A stretch of DNA of 57,096 bases, taken from Acidobacteriota bacterium (GTDB taxonomy: Bacteria > Acidobacteriota > Terriglobia > Terriglobales > Acidobacteriaceae). A program made the position numbers and the translations under genes. This document shows, one piece after another, positions 49,240-57,096 of this stretch. Below the pieces are notes generated by a model. The model was given only the letters and a program-made list of their open reading frames with translations. It was not told the DNA's origin and made no database searches. Each line of letters opens with the position of its first letter. Position 1 is the first letter of the stretch. The stretch lies in NCBI GenBank assembly GCA_021846945.1, contig JAJZVZ010000011.1, positions 1 through 57,096 on the forward strand. Direction: 5' to 3'.

Positions 49240-50042
49240 TGAGCTTCCGCCCTCCAATCCGCCTCAAGGCCGAAGTGAGATATCCCTGCCTGTTGGGGCT
49301 GGCAATGGGTCTGCTCGTCTGCGGATCGGCGCCGGGAGTTTCCCAGGTTCCACCTTCCGCGTCTCCGGCGGTCCTTGACCGCGCGGAAGCGGTGGTCAAT
49401 AACCATGTCATCCTCGCCAGTGATCTCGACCGCGAGATGCAGCTCTCAGCTCTCGAGCCCATTCGCGGCGTACGCGGTGTCGTGACCCGCCAGCGCGCTC
49501 TTCAACTGCTCATCAGCCGCACGCTCATTCAGCAGCAGATTCGCCGGGAAGAAGCGCGGGCAGCCCAACCCTCACCGGCCGAGGTGCAAGCCCGCATCGC
49601 CGAGATCCGCAAGCAGCTCCCCGACTGTGCCCGCCGGGATTGCGCCTCAGATTCCGGTTGGCAGGCATTTCTGGCGTCGCGGGACCTGAGGCCGCGAGAC
49701 GTGGAAACTTACCTGCGTAATCGGCTTGAGATTTTGCACTTCATCGAGCTGCGCTTTCGTGAGGGCGTTCAGATCTCCCGGCAGGAGATTGACGCCTATT
49801 ATCGCAACACTCTTCTCCCTCAGTATCCACCCGGCGAAAAAGCTCCGCCTCTTGAAACTGTCTCTTCGCGGATTCAGGAGATTCTCCTCCAGCAGCGCGT
49901 CAACACACTCTTTTCGAATTGGCTCCAAAACCTGCGGCAACAGGGCGACATCGAGGTGCTCGACCCCTCGCTGGAGACTCCGGCAGCCGATGGCAGTTCC
50001 CAAAATGCCTCGCCGCAACGCCAGGGAAAGGGGGGCGCATGA
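49239..50042 (+). CDS. SurA-like periplasmic chaperone lacking parvulin domain
   Basis: 267 residues. Signal peptide, then the SurA N-terminal chaperone fold (AEAVVNNHVILASDLDREMQL, VVTRQRALQLLISRTLIQQQI) and a helical continuation (YLRNRLEILHFIELRFREG, RQEIDAYYRNTLLPQY, SSRIQEILLQQRVNTLFSNWL). SurA then normally has one or two parvulin PPIase domains; none is found between these parts. So this is a chaperone core only. ATG 49239 overlaps the upstream stop by one base. It would carry unfolded barrel proteins to the BamA homolog encoded just before it. Confidence 0.8.
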   Translation: MSFRPPIRLKAEVRYPCLLGLAMGLLVCGSAPGVSQVPPSASPAVLDRAEAVVNNHVILASDLDREMQLSALEPIRGVRGVVTRQRALQLLISRTLIQQQIRREEARAAQPSPAEVQARIAEIRKQLPDCARRDCASDSGWQAFLASRDLRPRDVETYLRNRLEILHFIELRFREGVQISRQEIDAYYRNTLLPQYPPGEKAPPLETVSSRIQEILLQQRVNTLFSNWLQNLRQQGDIEVLDPSLETPAADGSSQNASPQRQGKGGA

Positions 50043-53000
50043 GCGAATCCGGATCCAACCCGGCTCCCGCGGCTGGCCCGCATCGACGCAGCCGCCTGCG
50101 GCGCTTCTTTTTGCGGCATCTTCCTCTGAGTCTGGCCGGCGGGGCGCTTCTGCTCGCGATGGCGTTGACCGCCTTCTTTTTCTGGGCCAACTCGGCACAG
50201 TGCGAGCGGCTCGTCCGCCGATGGCTGATCGCCAAAGTGGAGACGATGACCGGCGGGCGCGTTGAGATTGCTTCGTTCCAGTGGCATCTGCTCCATCTGG
50301 AGGCTGATGCGCGCGGGGTGACGATTCATGGTCTTGAAGCTCCCGGCGAAGCGCCGTATGCGAGTATCGGAAACCTGCGCGTGCGGCTGAGCGTGCTGGG
50401 CTTCCTGAGTCCCAGGATTCTGTTAAGCGATCTTGATGTCTCCCAACCCAGCCTGCACCTGATCGTTTACATGGACGGTTCCACCAATCAGCCGCGGCCG
50501 CGCAGGCCCGCAAAACCGGGCAAGCCCGTGCTTGATACTCTCTTCGATCTGCGTGCCGGCCGCATCTCGGTCGAACAGGGAGTTCTGGACTACGAGAGCC
50601 GCGCCTCATCCTTCGACTTTCAGAATCGCAATGCGCCTCTCGATTTCAGCGCCCACGACGCTTCTCTGCGCCTGCGCTACGTCCCGGCCTCGGCGGGTAA
50701 ACCCGAGAGCTTCAGGATCGAGGCCGGAGCGGCCGACTTGCACCTTACCAGGAGCGTGCCGCACAAAGAGCCGCAGTCCGTGCATGGCTACCTGCAAGCC
50801 ACGCTGGATCTGACGCGTACTGCGGCCTACCTGCGCTCTTTGCGGCTCACATCTGAAAGCCGCGGCAGCCAGGATCGTTCTTTGGAAATCTCCGGGACGC
50901 TCATCAATTTCGCGAGCCCCCGCTGGCAAGCCAAGATGACAGGCGACCTCGATATGAGGTTGCTGGATCCGGTCACCGGCTACACCGCCGCGCCGGAGGG
51001 GATTGCGCGGCTGGACCTGAGCGGTGCCGGACGGGACGGGGTCTTTCGCATGGATGGCAATATTCACGTAGACGGTGGGGCATACGTCGGAACCGGAGTC
51101 ACGGCAAGAGATATCCGGCTGAACGCGCATGTCCATGCTGACCCGGACCGTCTGCTCATCTCGTCGATCGCGGCGCAGTTCCGGCAGGGCGGCGAAATCG
51201 ACGGCTCTGTCTCGCTGGATCATTGGCTGCGCCCGATTCCAGGCGCCCCGGTTCTCCGCGCAGGCGACCCGGCAACCGCGCATGCCGCCAAAGACCCTGC
51301 AACCTCAGTGCGGAAAGCAACCGTAACCCTCCCCATAAATGGCCAAGTGACGGCGCAGCTAAAGGACGTTGCGCTCGACACAGTTCTAGATCTCGTCAGT
51401 AAGCCGCCCTTTCAACGCCTTGGCTTCGACGCGTTCCTGAATGGCCCGGCCACGGCAACCTGGTCAGACGGCAATGTGCGGACATTGGCCGTCAGCGCGG
51501 CCTTGACCTTGGGCCCATCCGGTCACGCCGCTGCCGGTGAAGTTCCGGCCAGCGGCGACATCGACGGTACCTACACGCAGCGTAACGGTTCCGTCGCATT
51601 GCGCAGCCTTGAACTCCATACCCCCGGCAGCACCCTGTCGGTTTCAGGAGGGTTGGGCGTTTACCCAATCACCAGCCCATCGTCGCTTGCAGTCGATTTT
51701 CATTCGTGGAATCTGGGCGAGTTCGATACCGTCTTGCGCAGCCTTGGCTTGAAAGGCAACGGCACCGCCGGTGTTGCGGCCTTGCCGGTGTCTCTGCATG
51801 GGGAAGCTGACTTTCATGGATCGTGGACCGGCTCGCTGACCGATCCGCACATCGCGGGAAATTTGAAAGCTACGCAAATAGCCGTTGAGATTCCGGCTGC
51901 GACGAAAGGTGGTTCTGGTCCCCTGCAAGCCGCCCAGACACGCTACTTTCACCTGGACTCTGCCGATGCCGAAGGCAGTTATTCAGCACAGCGGATCGCC
52001 ATCACTCACGCGCAACTTGCGCGCGGACCGGCACGGATCCAGCTTCACGGCACACTGGATGGAATGCCGGGCAAAAAGCACGCGCTCAATGCCGGCTCGG
52101 TTCTGCATATGAGCCTCCAGGCCAGCAAGATTGGCGCCGACGATCTGCAGCCCTTCTTCAACCGGCGCCTGCCTTTCACCGGCACGATGAATGCGCAGAT
52201 TCAGGCCGACGGTCCTTTGGGCTCGCCCGGCGGATCCGGGTGGGTTGCACTGGACAACGGCAGTATCTATGGCGAGCATGTGGCGCGCATTCGCGCTCAA
52301 GGCGTATTTGCCGGCCAGACCCTGAAGCTGACCTCTTTGACCGCGAACGAGGCATCGGGCAGCATTGCGGCTTCCGGCAGCTACGACGTCAAATCCCGGC
52401 GCTACCAATTGCAGGCCAAAGGCACAGGGATTGATGTCTCCCGGATCAAATGGCTTTCCGGGCAGGGAATGACGGCATCCGGCAAATTGGGATTTTCTCT
52501 CGCCGGCTCCGGTACGCTGGACAATCCGCAACTGGACGGGCGCGCGACATTCAGCGCGCTGAAGCTGAACAGCGAGATGCTGGGAACGTTGAAAGTTACG
52601 GCGCATGCCGTCAACCACACGGCCGAAGTCGGCGCCACTACGCAGGTGGAGGGCACAGCATTTGACCTCCACGCGCAAACGGCTCTGACCGGCGAGTATG
52701 AGACCCAGGCTCGAATTGTGTTTTCCCACTTCAATATTGGCGCACTGTTCAAACGGGCCAATGTTCAGGGCCTCACCGGCGAATCTTCGCTGGACGGGAC
52801 AGTCAACCTGAGCGGCCCGCTGGCGCATCCTCGGCTATTTCGCGGCGAAGCCCGGTTACGGGAGATGGATGTAACGGTTGCAGGCGTACACCTGAAAAGC
52901 GAGGGCGGTGTCCATGCCATCTTAGCTGACGAGCGCGTGAGCCTAGATCCGCTGCACGTCACCGGCGAAGACACCGATCTGCGCGCGCATGGCTCCGTGA

Positions 53001-54295
53001 TGCTTGCCGGCGCGCGGCGGCTCGACCTTGCCGCCAGCGGAACCGTCAACATGAAGCTGGCGGAGACGCTTGATCCGGACCTTACCGCCAGCGGAGTGAC
53101 GACCTTCCAGATCGAAGCTCACGGCCCCCTGGAGAATCCGAGGTTGCAGGGCAGGATCGATTTCCAGAATGGCTCCCTGGCTCTGGAAGATCTGCCGAAC
53201 AGCTTGAGCCAGGTGCACGGCACTCTTGTCTTCAATCAGAACCGGCTTGAGGTGCAGACCCTGACGGCGATGAGCGGTGGCGGCTTGCTACAGGTTTCCG
53301 GCTCGCTGGCTTTTCTGCATGGTCTCTACGCCGACCTCAAAGTCACAGGCAACGGGATTCGCATTCGCTATCCGCAAGGTGTCAGCTCCCTGGCCAATGC
53401 CGAACTGCGCTTGCAGGGCCCGCAGCAGAACCTGCTGTTGAGCGGCAACATTCTGATCACGCGCTTTATGATCAGCCCTGATCTGGACATCGCCGCTCTG
53501 GCAGCGCAGACCAACGCAGTCGAAGCCGTCACACCGCCTGACGCCCCATCCAATCACATTCGCCTGGACGTGCATATCAGTTCCGCGCCGCAGTTGAATT
53601 TTCAGAATGCCTTTGCCAAGCTGGCCGGCGATGTGGACCTGCGCCTGCGCGGCACGGTGGCCTCGCCCTCGCTGCTGGGCCGCGTTTCAATCACTGAAGG
53701 CAGCGCCATGATCGCCGGTACCCGCTACGATCTCCAGCGCGGCGAAATTGCTTTCACCAACCCCGTCCGCATCGAGCCAACCATCGACCTGAACGCTACC
53801 GCGCACGTCGAGGATTACGACGTGACTCTCAGCGTCCATGGAACTCCCGCGAAGCTGTCGGTCTCATACCGCAGCGACCCACCGCTTCCCGAGGCTGATG
53901 TCGTCTCTCTGCTTGCCCTTGGCCGCACGCAGAATGAGCAGAGTCTTTATACGCAGCAACAGCACCAGACCTTCGCCAATCCCTCCACAGATGCCCTGCT
54001 CGGCGGCGCTCTCAGCGCCACGGTCAGCAGCCGGGTTCAGAAGCTCTTCGGCGCCGGCTCGGTCAAGATCGATCCCAACTACCTCGGCGCCTTTGGCAAC
54101 ACCACCTCGCGCATCATTGTCAACGAGCAGTTGGGCCGCAATCTCACCCTTACCTATGCCACCAACGTGAACACCACCGGACAACAGTTGCTGCAAGCCG
54201 ATTATGCCATCAACCGCCATGTTTCGCTGCTCGTGACCCGCGACGAGGCCGGCGTCTTTTCCATCGTCATCAAGGCTATCCGGCGCTATCGCTAA
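50039..54295 (+). CDS. TamB-like translocation/assembly protein (DUF490)
   Basis: 1418 residues from ATG 50039, overlapping the SurA-like stop by 4 nt (ATGA). An N-terminal membrane helix (about 28-52, PLSLAGGALLLAMALTAFFFW) is followed by long repeating beta-rich segments typical of the TamB bridge and the conserved C-terminal part with PPLPEADVVSLLALGRTQNE, SRVQKLFGAGSVKIDP and NEQLGRNLTLTYATNV. It spans the periplasm and supplies lipid or protein transport to the outer membrane, usually with TamA. Here the only Omp85 partner in reach is the seven-POTRA protein of the same operon. Confidence 0.9.
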   Translation: MSESGSNPAPAAGPHRRSRLRRFFLRHLPLSLAGGALLLAMALTAFFFWANSAQCERLVRRWLIAKVETMTGGRVEIASFQWHLLHLEADARGVTIHGLEAPGEAPYASIGNLRVRLSVLGFLSPRILLSDLDVSQPSLHLIVYMDGSTNQPRPRRPAKPGKPVLDTLFDLRAGRISVEQGVLDYESRASSFDFQNRNAPLDFSAHDASLRLRYVPASAGKPESFRIEAGAADLHLTRSVPHKEPQSVHGYLQATLDLTRTAAYLRSLRLTSESRGSQDRSLEISGTLINFASPRWQAKMTGDLDMRLLDPVTGYTAAPEGIARLDLSGAGRDGVFRMDGNIHVDGGAYVGTGVTARDIRLNAHVHADPDRLLISSIAAQFRQGGEIDGSVSLDHWLRPIPGAPVLRAGDPATAHAAKDPATSVRKATVTLPINGQVTAQLKDVALDTVLDLVSKPPFQRLGFDAFLNGPATATWSDGNVRTLAVSAALTLGPSGHAAAGEVPASGDIDGTYTQRNGSVALRSLELHTPGSTLSVSGGLGVYPITSPSSLAVDFHSWNLGEFDTVLRSLGLKGNGTAGVAALPVSLHGEADFHGSWTGSLTDPHIAGNLKATQIAVEIPAATKGGSGPLQAAQTRYFHLDSADAEGSYSAQRIAITHAQLARGPARIQLHGTLDGMPGKKHALNAGSVLHMSLQASKIGADDLQPFFNRRLPFTGTMNAQIQADGPLGSPGGSGWVALDNGSIYGEHVARIRAQGVFAGQTLKLTSLTANEASGSIAASGSYDVKSRRYQLQAKGTGIDVSRIKWLSGQGMTASGKLGFSLAGSGTLDNPQLDGRATFSALKLNSEMLGTLKVTAHAVNHTAEVGATTQVEGTAFDLHAQTALTGEYETQARIVFSHFNIGALFKRANVQGLTGESSLDGTVNLSGPLAHPRLFRGEARLREMDVTVAGVHLKSEGGVHAILADERVSLDPLHVTGEDTDLRAHGSVMLAGARRLDLAASGTVNMKLAETLDPDLTASGVTTFQIEAHGPLENPRLQGRIDFQNGSLALEDLPNSLSQVHGTLVFNQNRLEVQTLTAMSGGGLLQVSGSLAFLHGLYADLKVTGNGIRIRYPQGVSSLANAELRLQGPQQNLLLSGNILITRFMISPDLDIAALAAQTNAVEAVTPPDAPSNHIRLDVHISSAPQLNFQNAFAKLAGDVDLRLRGTVASPSLLGRVSITEGSAMIAGTRYDLQRGEIAFTNPVRIEPTIDLNATAHVEDYDVTLSVHGTPAKLSVSYRSDPPLPEADVVSLLALGRTQNEQSLYTQQQHQTFANPSTDALLGGALSATVSSRVQKLFGAGSVKIDPNYLGAFGNTTSRIIVNEQLGRNLTLTYATNVNTTGQQLLQADYAINRHVSLLVTRDEAGVFSIVIKAIRRYR

Positions 54296-54432
54296 GGCAT
54301 TTTCCAGAGATACAGTGGTATTTCTGGCACGGCGCGAGGCCGCTACCACCTGATGGTCACGCTGGCTCGGTCATTCGGCTCCGAGCTACACCTTCCCTGA
54401 ATGGGCATGCTGACGCAACGGGAAAAGACGAA

Positions 54433-56676
54433 TCACTGGCCACGAAAGGCACTCTCTAACTGGGCTATTGGCTTTTGGGCGCGAGAGAATGCGGCTGCCT
54501 GGATATTCGCGGAAGCGGGATCGGCACGAACAACAAGCAACCTGCGCCCGTCAGGCGAAACGGAGAAGCCCGAGGCGGCTATCAACGGTAGCGCACTGGG
54601 AAAATCCGCGATTTCACGATCCTTTCCGGTCGCAAAATCATGAAATGCAATAACCGGCTTTCCTGCGTTATAGGTCAGAAAGACGATACCATGTGGAGCT
54701 AACGTCCAGGCGTCACGATAGCCCGGAATCAGGGAGTTGATGACAACTTGCTGTTGCCGGGTCGTTAAATCGAGACGGGAAATTGTGGTATCCATACGCC
54801 CGTGCCCAAAATAAAGATAACGGCCATCCTTTGACTCCATAATTGGCGTGCCGCCTTGATCGGTGAGCATTTGCCCCGGTCCGCCCGACACTGGAAAACG
54901 ATAGATGAAACTATCCTCCTGAACGAAGATCCATTTCGAATCAACGGAATAGAAAGGGTGGGACATGTGGACATCGCTGATCTTGCGAAGCGGGAATTTA
55001 TGAGAAAGAGAAACCTCATAAATACCCGGAACTGAAGCTGCGCAAAAGACGATGGATTGGCTATCCGGCGTCCATCCGATCACGCTGGGAAGCAGCGATC
55101 CCGTATCGATCGGCGCGGCATGGGAACCATCGGCGCCGCTGACCCATATCTGGAGCCTCCCAGTAACATCAGACCGGAAAGCGATCTTCTTGCCATCCGG
55201 AGAAAAGGAGGGAACGATATCCTGGCCCGGGGTGTGAATCACCGGATTCCAATCCGCAGGCGAAGGTAATTTCCTGGTCAGATCAAGCGACCAGATATTC
55301 AGATCCGGCCGATAGCCAGAGAAGGCAATCTGGTGCGCCGCGCGCGAGATTGAAAACTGCAGCGGCATGTCGGTTGCAATCGACGGTACGGGTATGGCTT
55401 GCGGCGCATGCGACTCCCAATCAAGCTCCCATAGCTTGAATTCCCCATTCTCATCCGCGCTGTAAACGATGCGGCGGTCTGCATCCCAGTCAACGTCTCC
55501 AAGTTCATTGGAGTGACTTGTCAGCTTCCGGGCCTCCCCGCCAGTCACTGGCACGACAAAGACGTCGAACTCGAATTGATATTTCATCCGGATAAAGGCG
55601 ACCTCAGTCCCGTCCGGCGAAAAACGCGGCGACGTATCACCCAATATGTCCATGTCGGGATAGGTGAGGCGGATCTTGCGTCCATTGCTGATGTAGATGC
55701 GGTAAAGGCTCAGCGGATCGCTCTCTGCCTCTTTCTCCCCGACCACCAGAAAATCCCCGGACGGCGACCAGTCCATCTGCCGGCTACTCAGCCCATAGTG
55801 ATCCGGGAGTAGAGTCGTTAACCTCCTGGTTCTTGAGGTGGCAAAATCATAGATAAGAATTTCTGTCAGATTTGGCAGGCGATGAAGGTAGGCGAGCAAC
55901 TTGCCGTCGGGCGAAAAGACCGGGCTGCTATACCCTCCCGGGCCAAAAACGATGCGGCGAGGCTCAAGCCCTCCCGCGGCCAGAACGTAAATGCCCGATC
56001 GCGATTCGCTCGGGTTGGAATATACAAATGCGAGCTGCTTCCCGTCCCGTGACCAGGTAGGCTGGTACTGAGCACCTTCCATCCTGACTAACGTGTGGGT
56101 TGCCCCAGTCCGGATAAATGCCACGCCGTTAATTCCGCCGGCATTTCCCGTCCGATGGTTCCTGAAGTGGGCGAAATAGATGAGCAGCACGCCCAGCAGA
56201 AGCAGGACACCGGAGGCCGCTCCATAGCCCAACAATCGCCGCAGCGTGGAATTCCGCGAACGTCCTGGATCTATCCGCATCGCGACCGGAAAGCTCTCCT
56301 GTTTCTGATCAGGGAGAGAAGCGGAGAGCGTGGAACTTCCTTTAGGGAGCAGCGCCGGCGCTCTATCGTTCACCACCACCGGCTCCAGAAATTTGTAACC
56401 ACGGCCCGGGAATGTGGCGATGTACTTCTTCCCGCTGACGGTTTCGCCGAGCGCCTTGCGCAATACCGAAATGTTCTGGGTGATGTTGGATTCTTCGACA
56501 ACGTGACCCGGCCAGATTGTGTTGAGCAGTTCGTCCTTGCTCATGATATGGTCGCGATTCTGAACCAGAACAAGCAGCGTCTCGAAAACCTTGGGCGTCA
56601 GCGCAATCGTATCGTCACTTCTCTTGAGCGTGCGTTCCTGGGCATCGAGGGTGTAATCGTCAAAGGTATAAAGCAT
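54433..56676 (-). CDS. winged-helix transmembrane regulator with PD40 beta-propeller
   Basis: 747 residues. N-terminal OmpR/PhoB-type winged helix (FDDYTLDAQERTLKR, TPKVFETLLVLVQN, ITQNISVLRKALGE, KKYIATFPGRGYKF; about 1-100), a membrane helix (about 150-170), then TolB-type PD40 repeats (PTWSRDGKQLAFVY, PVFSPDGKLLAYLH, PRFSPDGTEVAFIR, PSFSPDGKKIAFRS). Layout resembles CadC: a membrane-bound DNA-binding sensor. The propeller would sit outside the membrane and read a signal. ATG 56676 has AGGTGAAG upstream. Target genes unknown. The frame extends upstream to 56769 without support. Confidence 0.88.
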   Translation of the reverse strand: MLYTFDDYTLDAQERTLKRSDDTIALTPKVFETLLVLVQNRDHIMSKDELLNTIWPGHVVEESNITQNISVLRKALGETVSGKKYIATFPGRGYKFLEPVVVNDRAPALLPKGSSTLSASLPDQKQESFPVAMRIDPGRSRNSTLRRLLGYGAASGVLLLLGVLLIYFAHFRNHRTGNAGGINGVAFIRTGATHTLVRMEGAQYQPTWSRDGKQLAFVYSNPSESRSGIYVLAAGGLEPRRIVFGPGGYSSPVFSPDGKLLAYLHRLPNLTEILIYDFATSRTRRLTTLLPDHYGLSSRQMDWSPSGDFLVVGEKEAESDPLSLYRIYISNGRKIRLTYPDMDILGDTSPRFSPDGTEVAFIRMKYQFEFDVFVVPVTGGEARKLTSHSNELGDVDWDADRRIVYSADENGEFKLWELDWESHAPQAIPVPSIATDMPLQFSISRAAHQIAFSGYRPDLNIWSLDLTRKLPSPADWNPVIHTPGQDIVPSFSPDGKKIAFRSDVTGRLQIWVSGADGSHAAPIDTGSLLPSVIGWTPDSQSIVFCAASVPGIYEVSLSHKFPLRKISDVHMSHPFYSVDSKWIFVQEDSFIYRFPVSGGPGQMLTDQGGTPIMESKDGRYLYFGHGRMDTTISRLDLTTRQQQVVINSLIPGYRDAWTLAPHGIVFLTYNAGKPVIAFHDFATGKDREIADFPSALPLIAASGFSVSPDGRRLLVVRADPASANIQAAAFSRAQKPIAQLESAFRGQ

Positions 56677-57096
56677 GTTCCACTTCACCTGACTAAGTCC
56701 GGCGCTTCTGCTGGGTGCCCATGATGGAGGACCACCCGCTGGCGGTGCCGGAAATTGTGCCGTGTACAATCCGGACTACACCACCAAGCGTGCTTACCGG
56801 CATTTGATCCACGTGACCCGTGGAAGCAACTGACTAAACGGTTGGAACCTCTTAGAGATGGGGATAAATGGAGTGTTGCGCCTTCCGGAGCTCATACCTG
56901 AATCGCGATCGTCTTTTCACGCAACCTCCGCAAAAGCAAAGCTTTAGCGATTGGCATCCAAGCCAGATCTCCCTTGCCAGAGTAGATAATGTATTAAGCG
57001 CTCTCCCCTCCGAATAAGCCAATCTTTCCGGGTTCTCAAGGGCGAATCCAGTATATTCGGACTTTTAGATTCTCAAAAGTGAATTTTGAGAAGATT
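56677..57096. other. gene-free right end, AT-richer
   Basis: About 420 bases with no supported gene. It contains the regulator's upstream region and becomes visibly AT-rich toward the window edge, as promoters do. A perfect inverted repeat lies at 57070-57092. Confidence 0.5.
57070..57092. promoter_or_regulatory. inverted repeat TTCTCAAAA-N5-TTTTGAGAA
   Basis: Perfect 9-bp arms around GTGAA, at the very end of the window in AT-rich DNA. Looks like an operator, or a small hairpin. The gene it belongs to is outside the window. Confidence 0.4.

Noticed and set aside
54310..54350. GTGGTA/TACCAC hairpin after the TamB-like gene
   Set aside because: Stem of six pairs with a long loop and no T run; not convincing as a terminator.

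Overview
The window is a GC-rich bacterial chromosome segment that reads as Acidobacteriota (Terriglobia-like). The main clues are a VWFA protein of the type described as acidobacterial, a TonB with a proline-rich linker, a winged-helix/transmembrane/PD40 regulator, LPS-export genes next to rpoN, and a BamA-SurA-TamB envelope operon. The assignment is inferred from gene content; no rRNA is present and I found no tRNA gene or CRISPR array by eye.

Left part (1-19570): a galE cut by the window edge; a TonB, a degenerate M48-like protein and an outer-membrane barrel protein in a row; ftsH and tilS on the minus strand; ispD-ispF of the MEP isoprenoid route; a small membrane protein; gltX-glnS in tandem; then an isolated HMG-CoA reductase, a 47-codon ORF with a strong ribosome binding site, an esterase, bacterioferritin and a GH88/GH105-type hydrolase.

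Middle (19820-33234): a PL8 polysaccharide lyase that probably works with the preceding hydrolase; the minus-strand series hypothetical - lptC/lptA fusion - lptB - rpoN; a secreted MetX-like hydrolase and a ZIP transporter; glyQ and glyS.

Accessory islet (33447-36002): an intact IS630-type element with 13-bp inverted repeats and a TA target duplication. It sits in the last codons of an FRG-domain gene, followed by a hicB-hicA toxin-antitoxin pair. Beyond it the housekeeping series resumes: recO, a 7Fe-type ferredoxin, suhB, an Hfq-like gene, an AmmeMemoRadiSam-type radical SAM enzyme, the VWFA protein, a moaD-moaE fusion and lon.

Right part (44843-57096): an ECF sigma factor with a small zinc-binding anti-sigma candidate. 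Divergent from it is a tightly overlapping three-gene envelope operon: a BamA/TamA-family protein with seven POTRA-like repeats, a SurA-like chaperone without a parvulin domain, and a 1418-residue TamB-like protein. A CadC-like transmembrane regulator with a beta-propeller follows. The window ends in a gene-free AT-richer stretch with a perfect 9-bp inverted repeat.

The strongest leads are the seven-POTRA/SurA-core/TamB operon, a class I-type HMG-CoA reductase in a genome that carries MEP genes, an FRG gene whose native C terminus can be rebuilt across the IS element, the moaD-moaE fusion with an internal Gly-Gly-Ser, the giant lptC-lptA fusion and the MEXXH variant of an M48-like protein.
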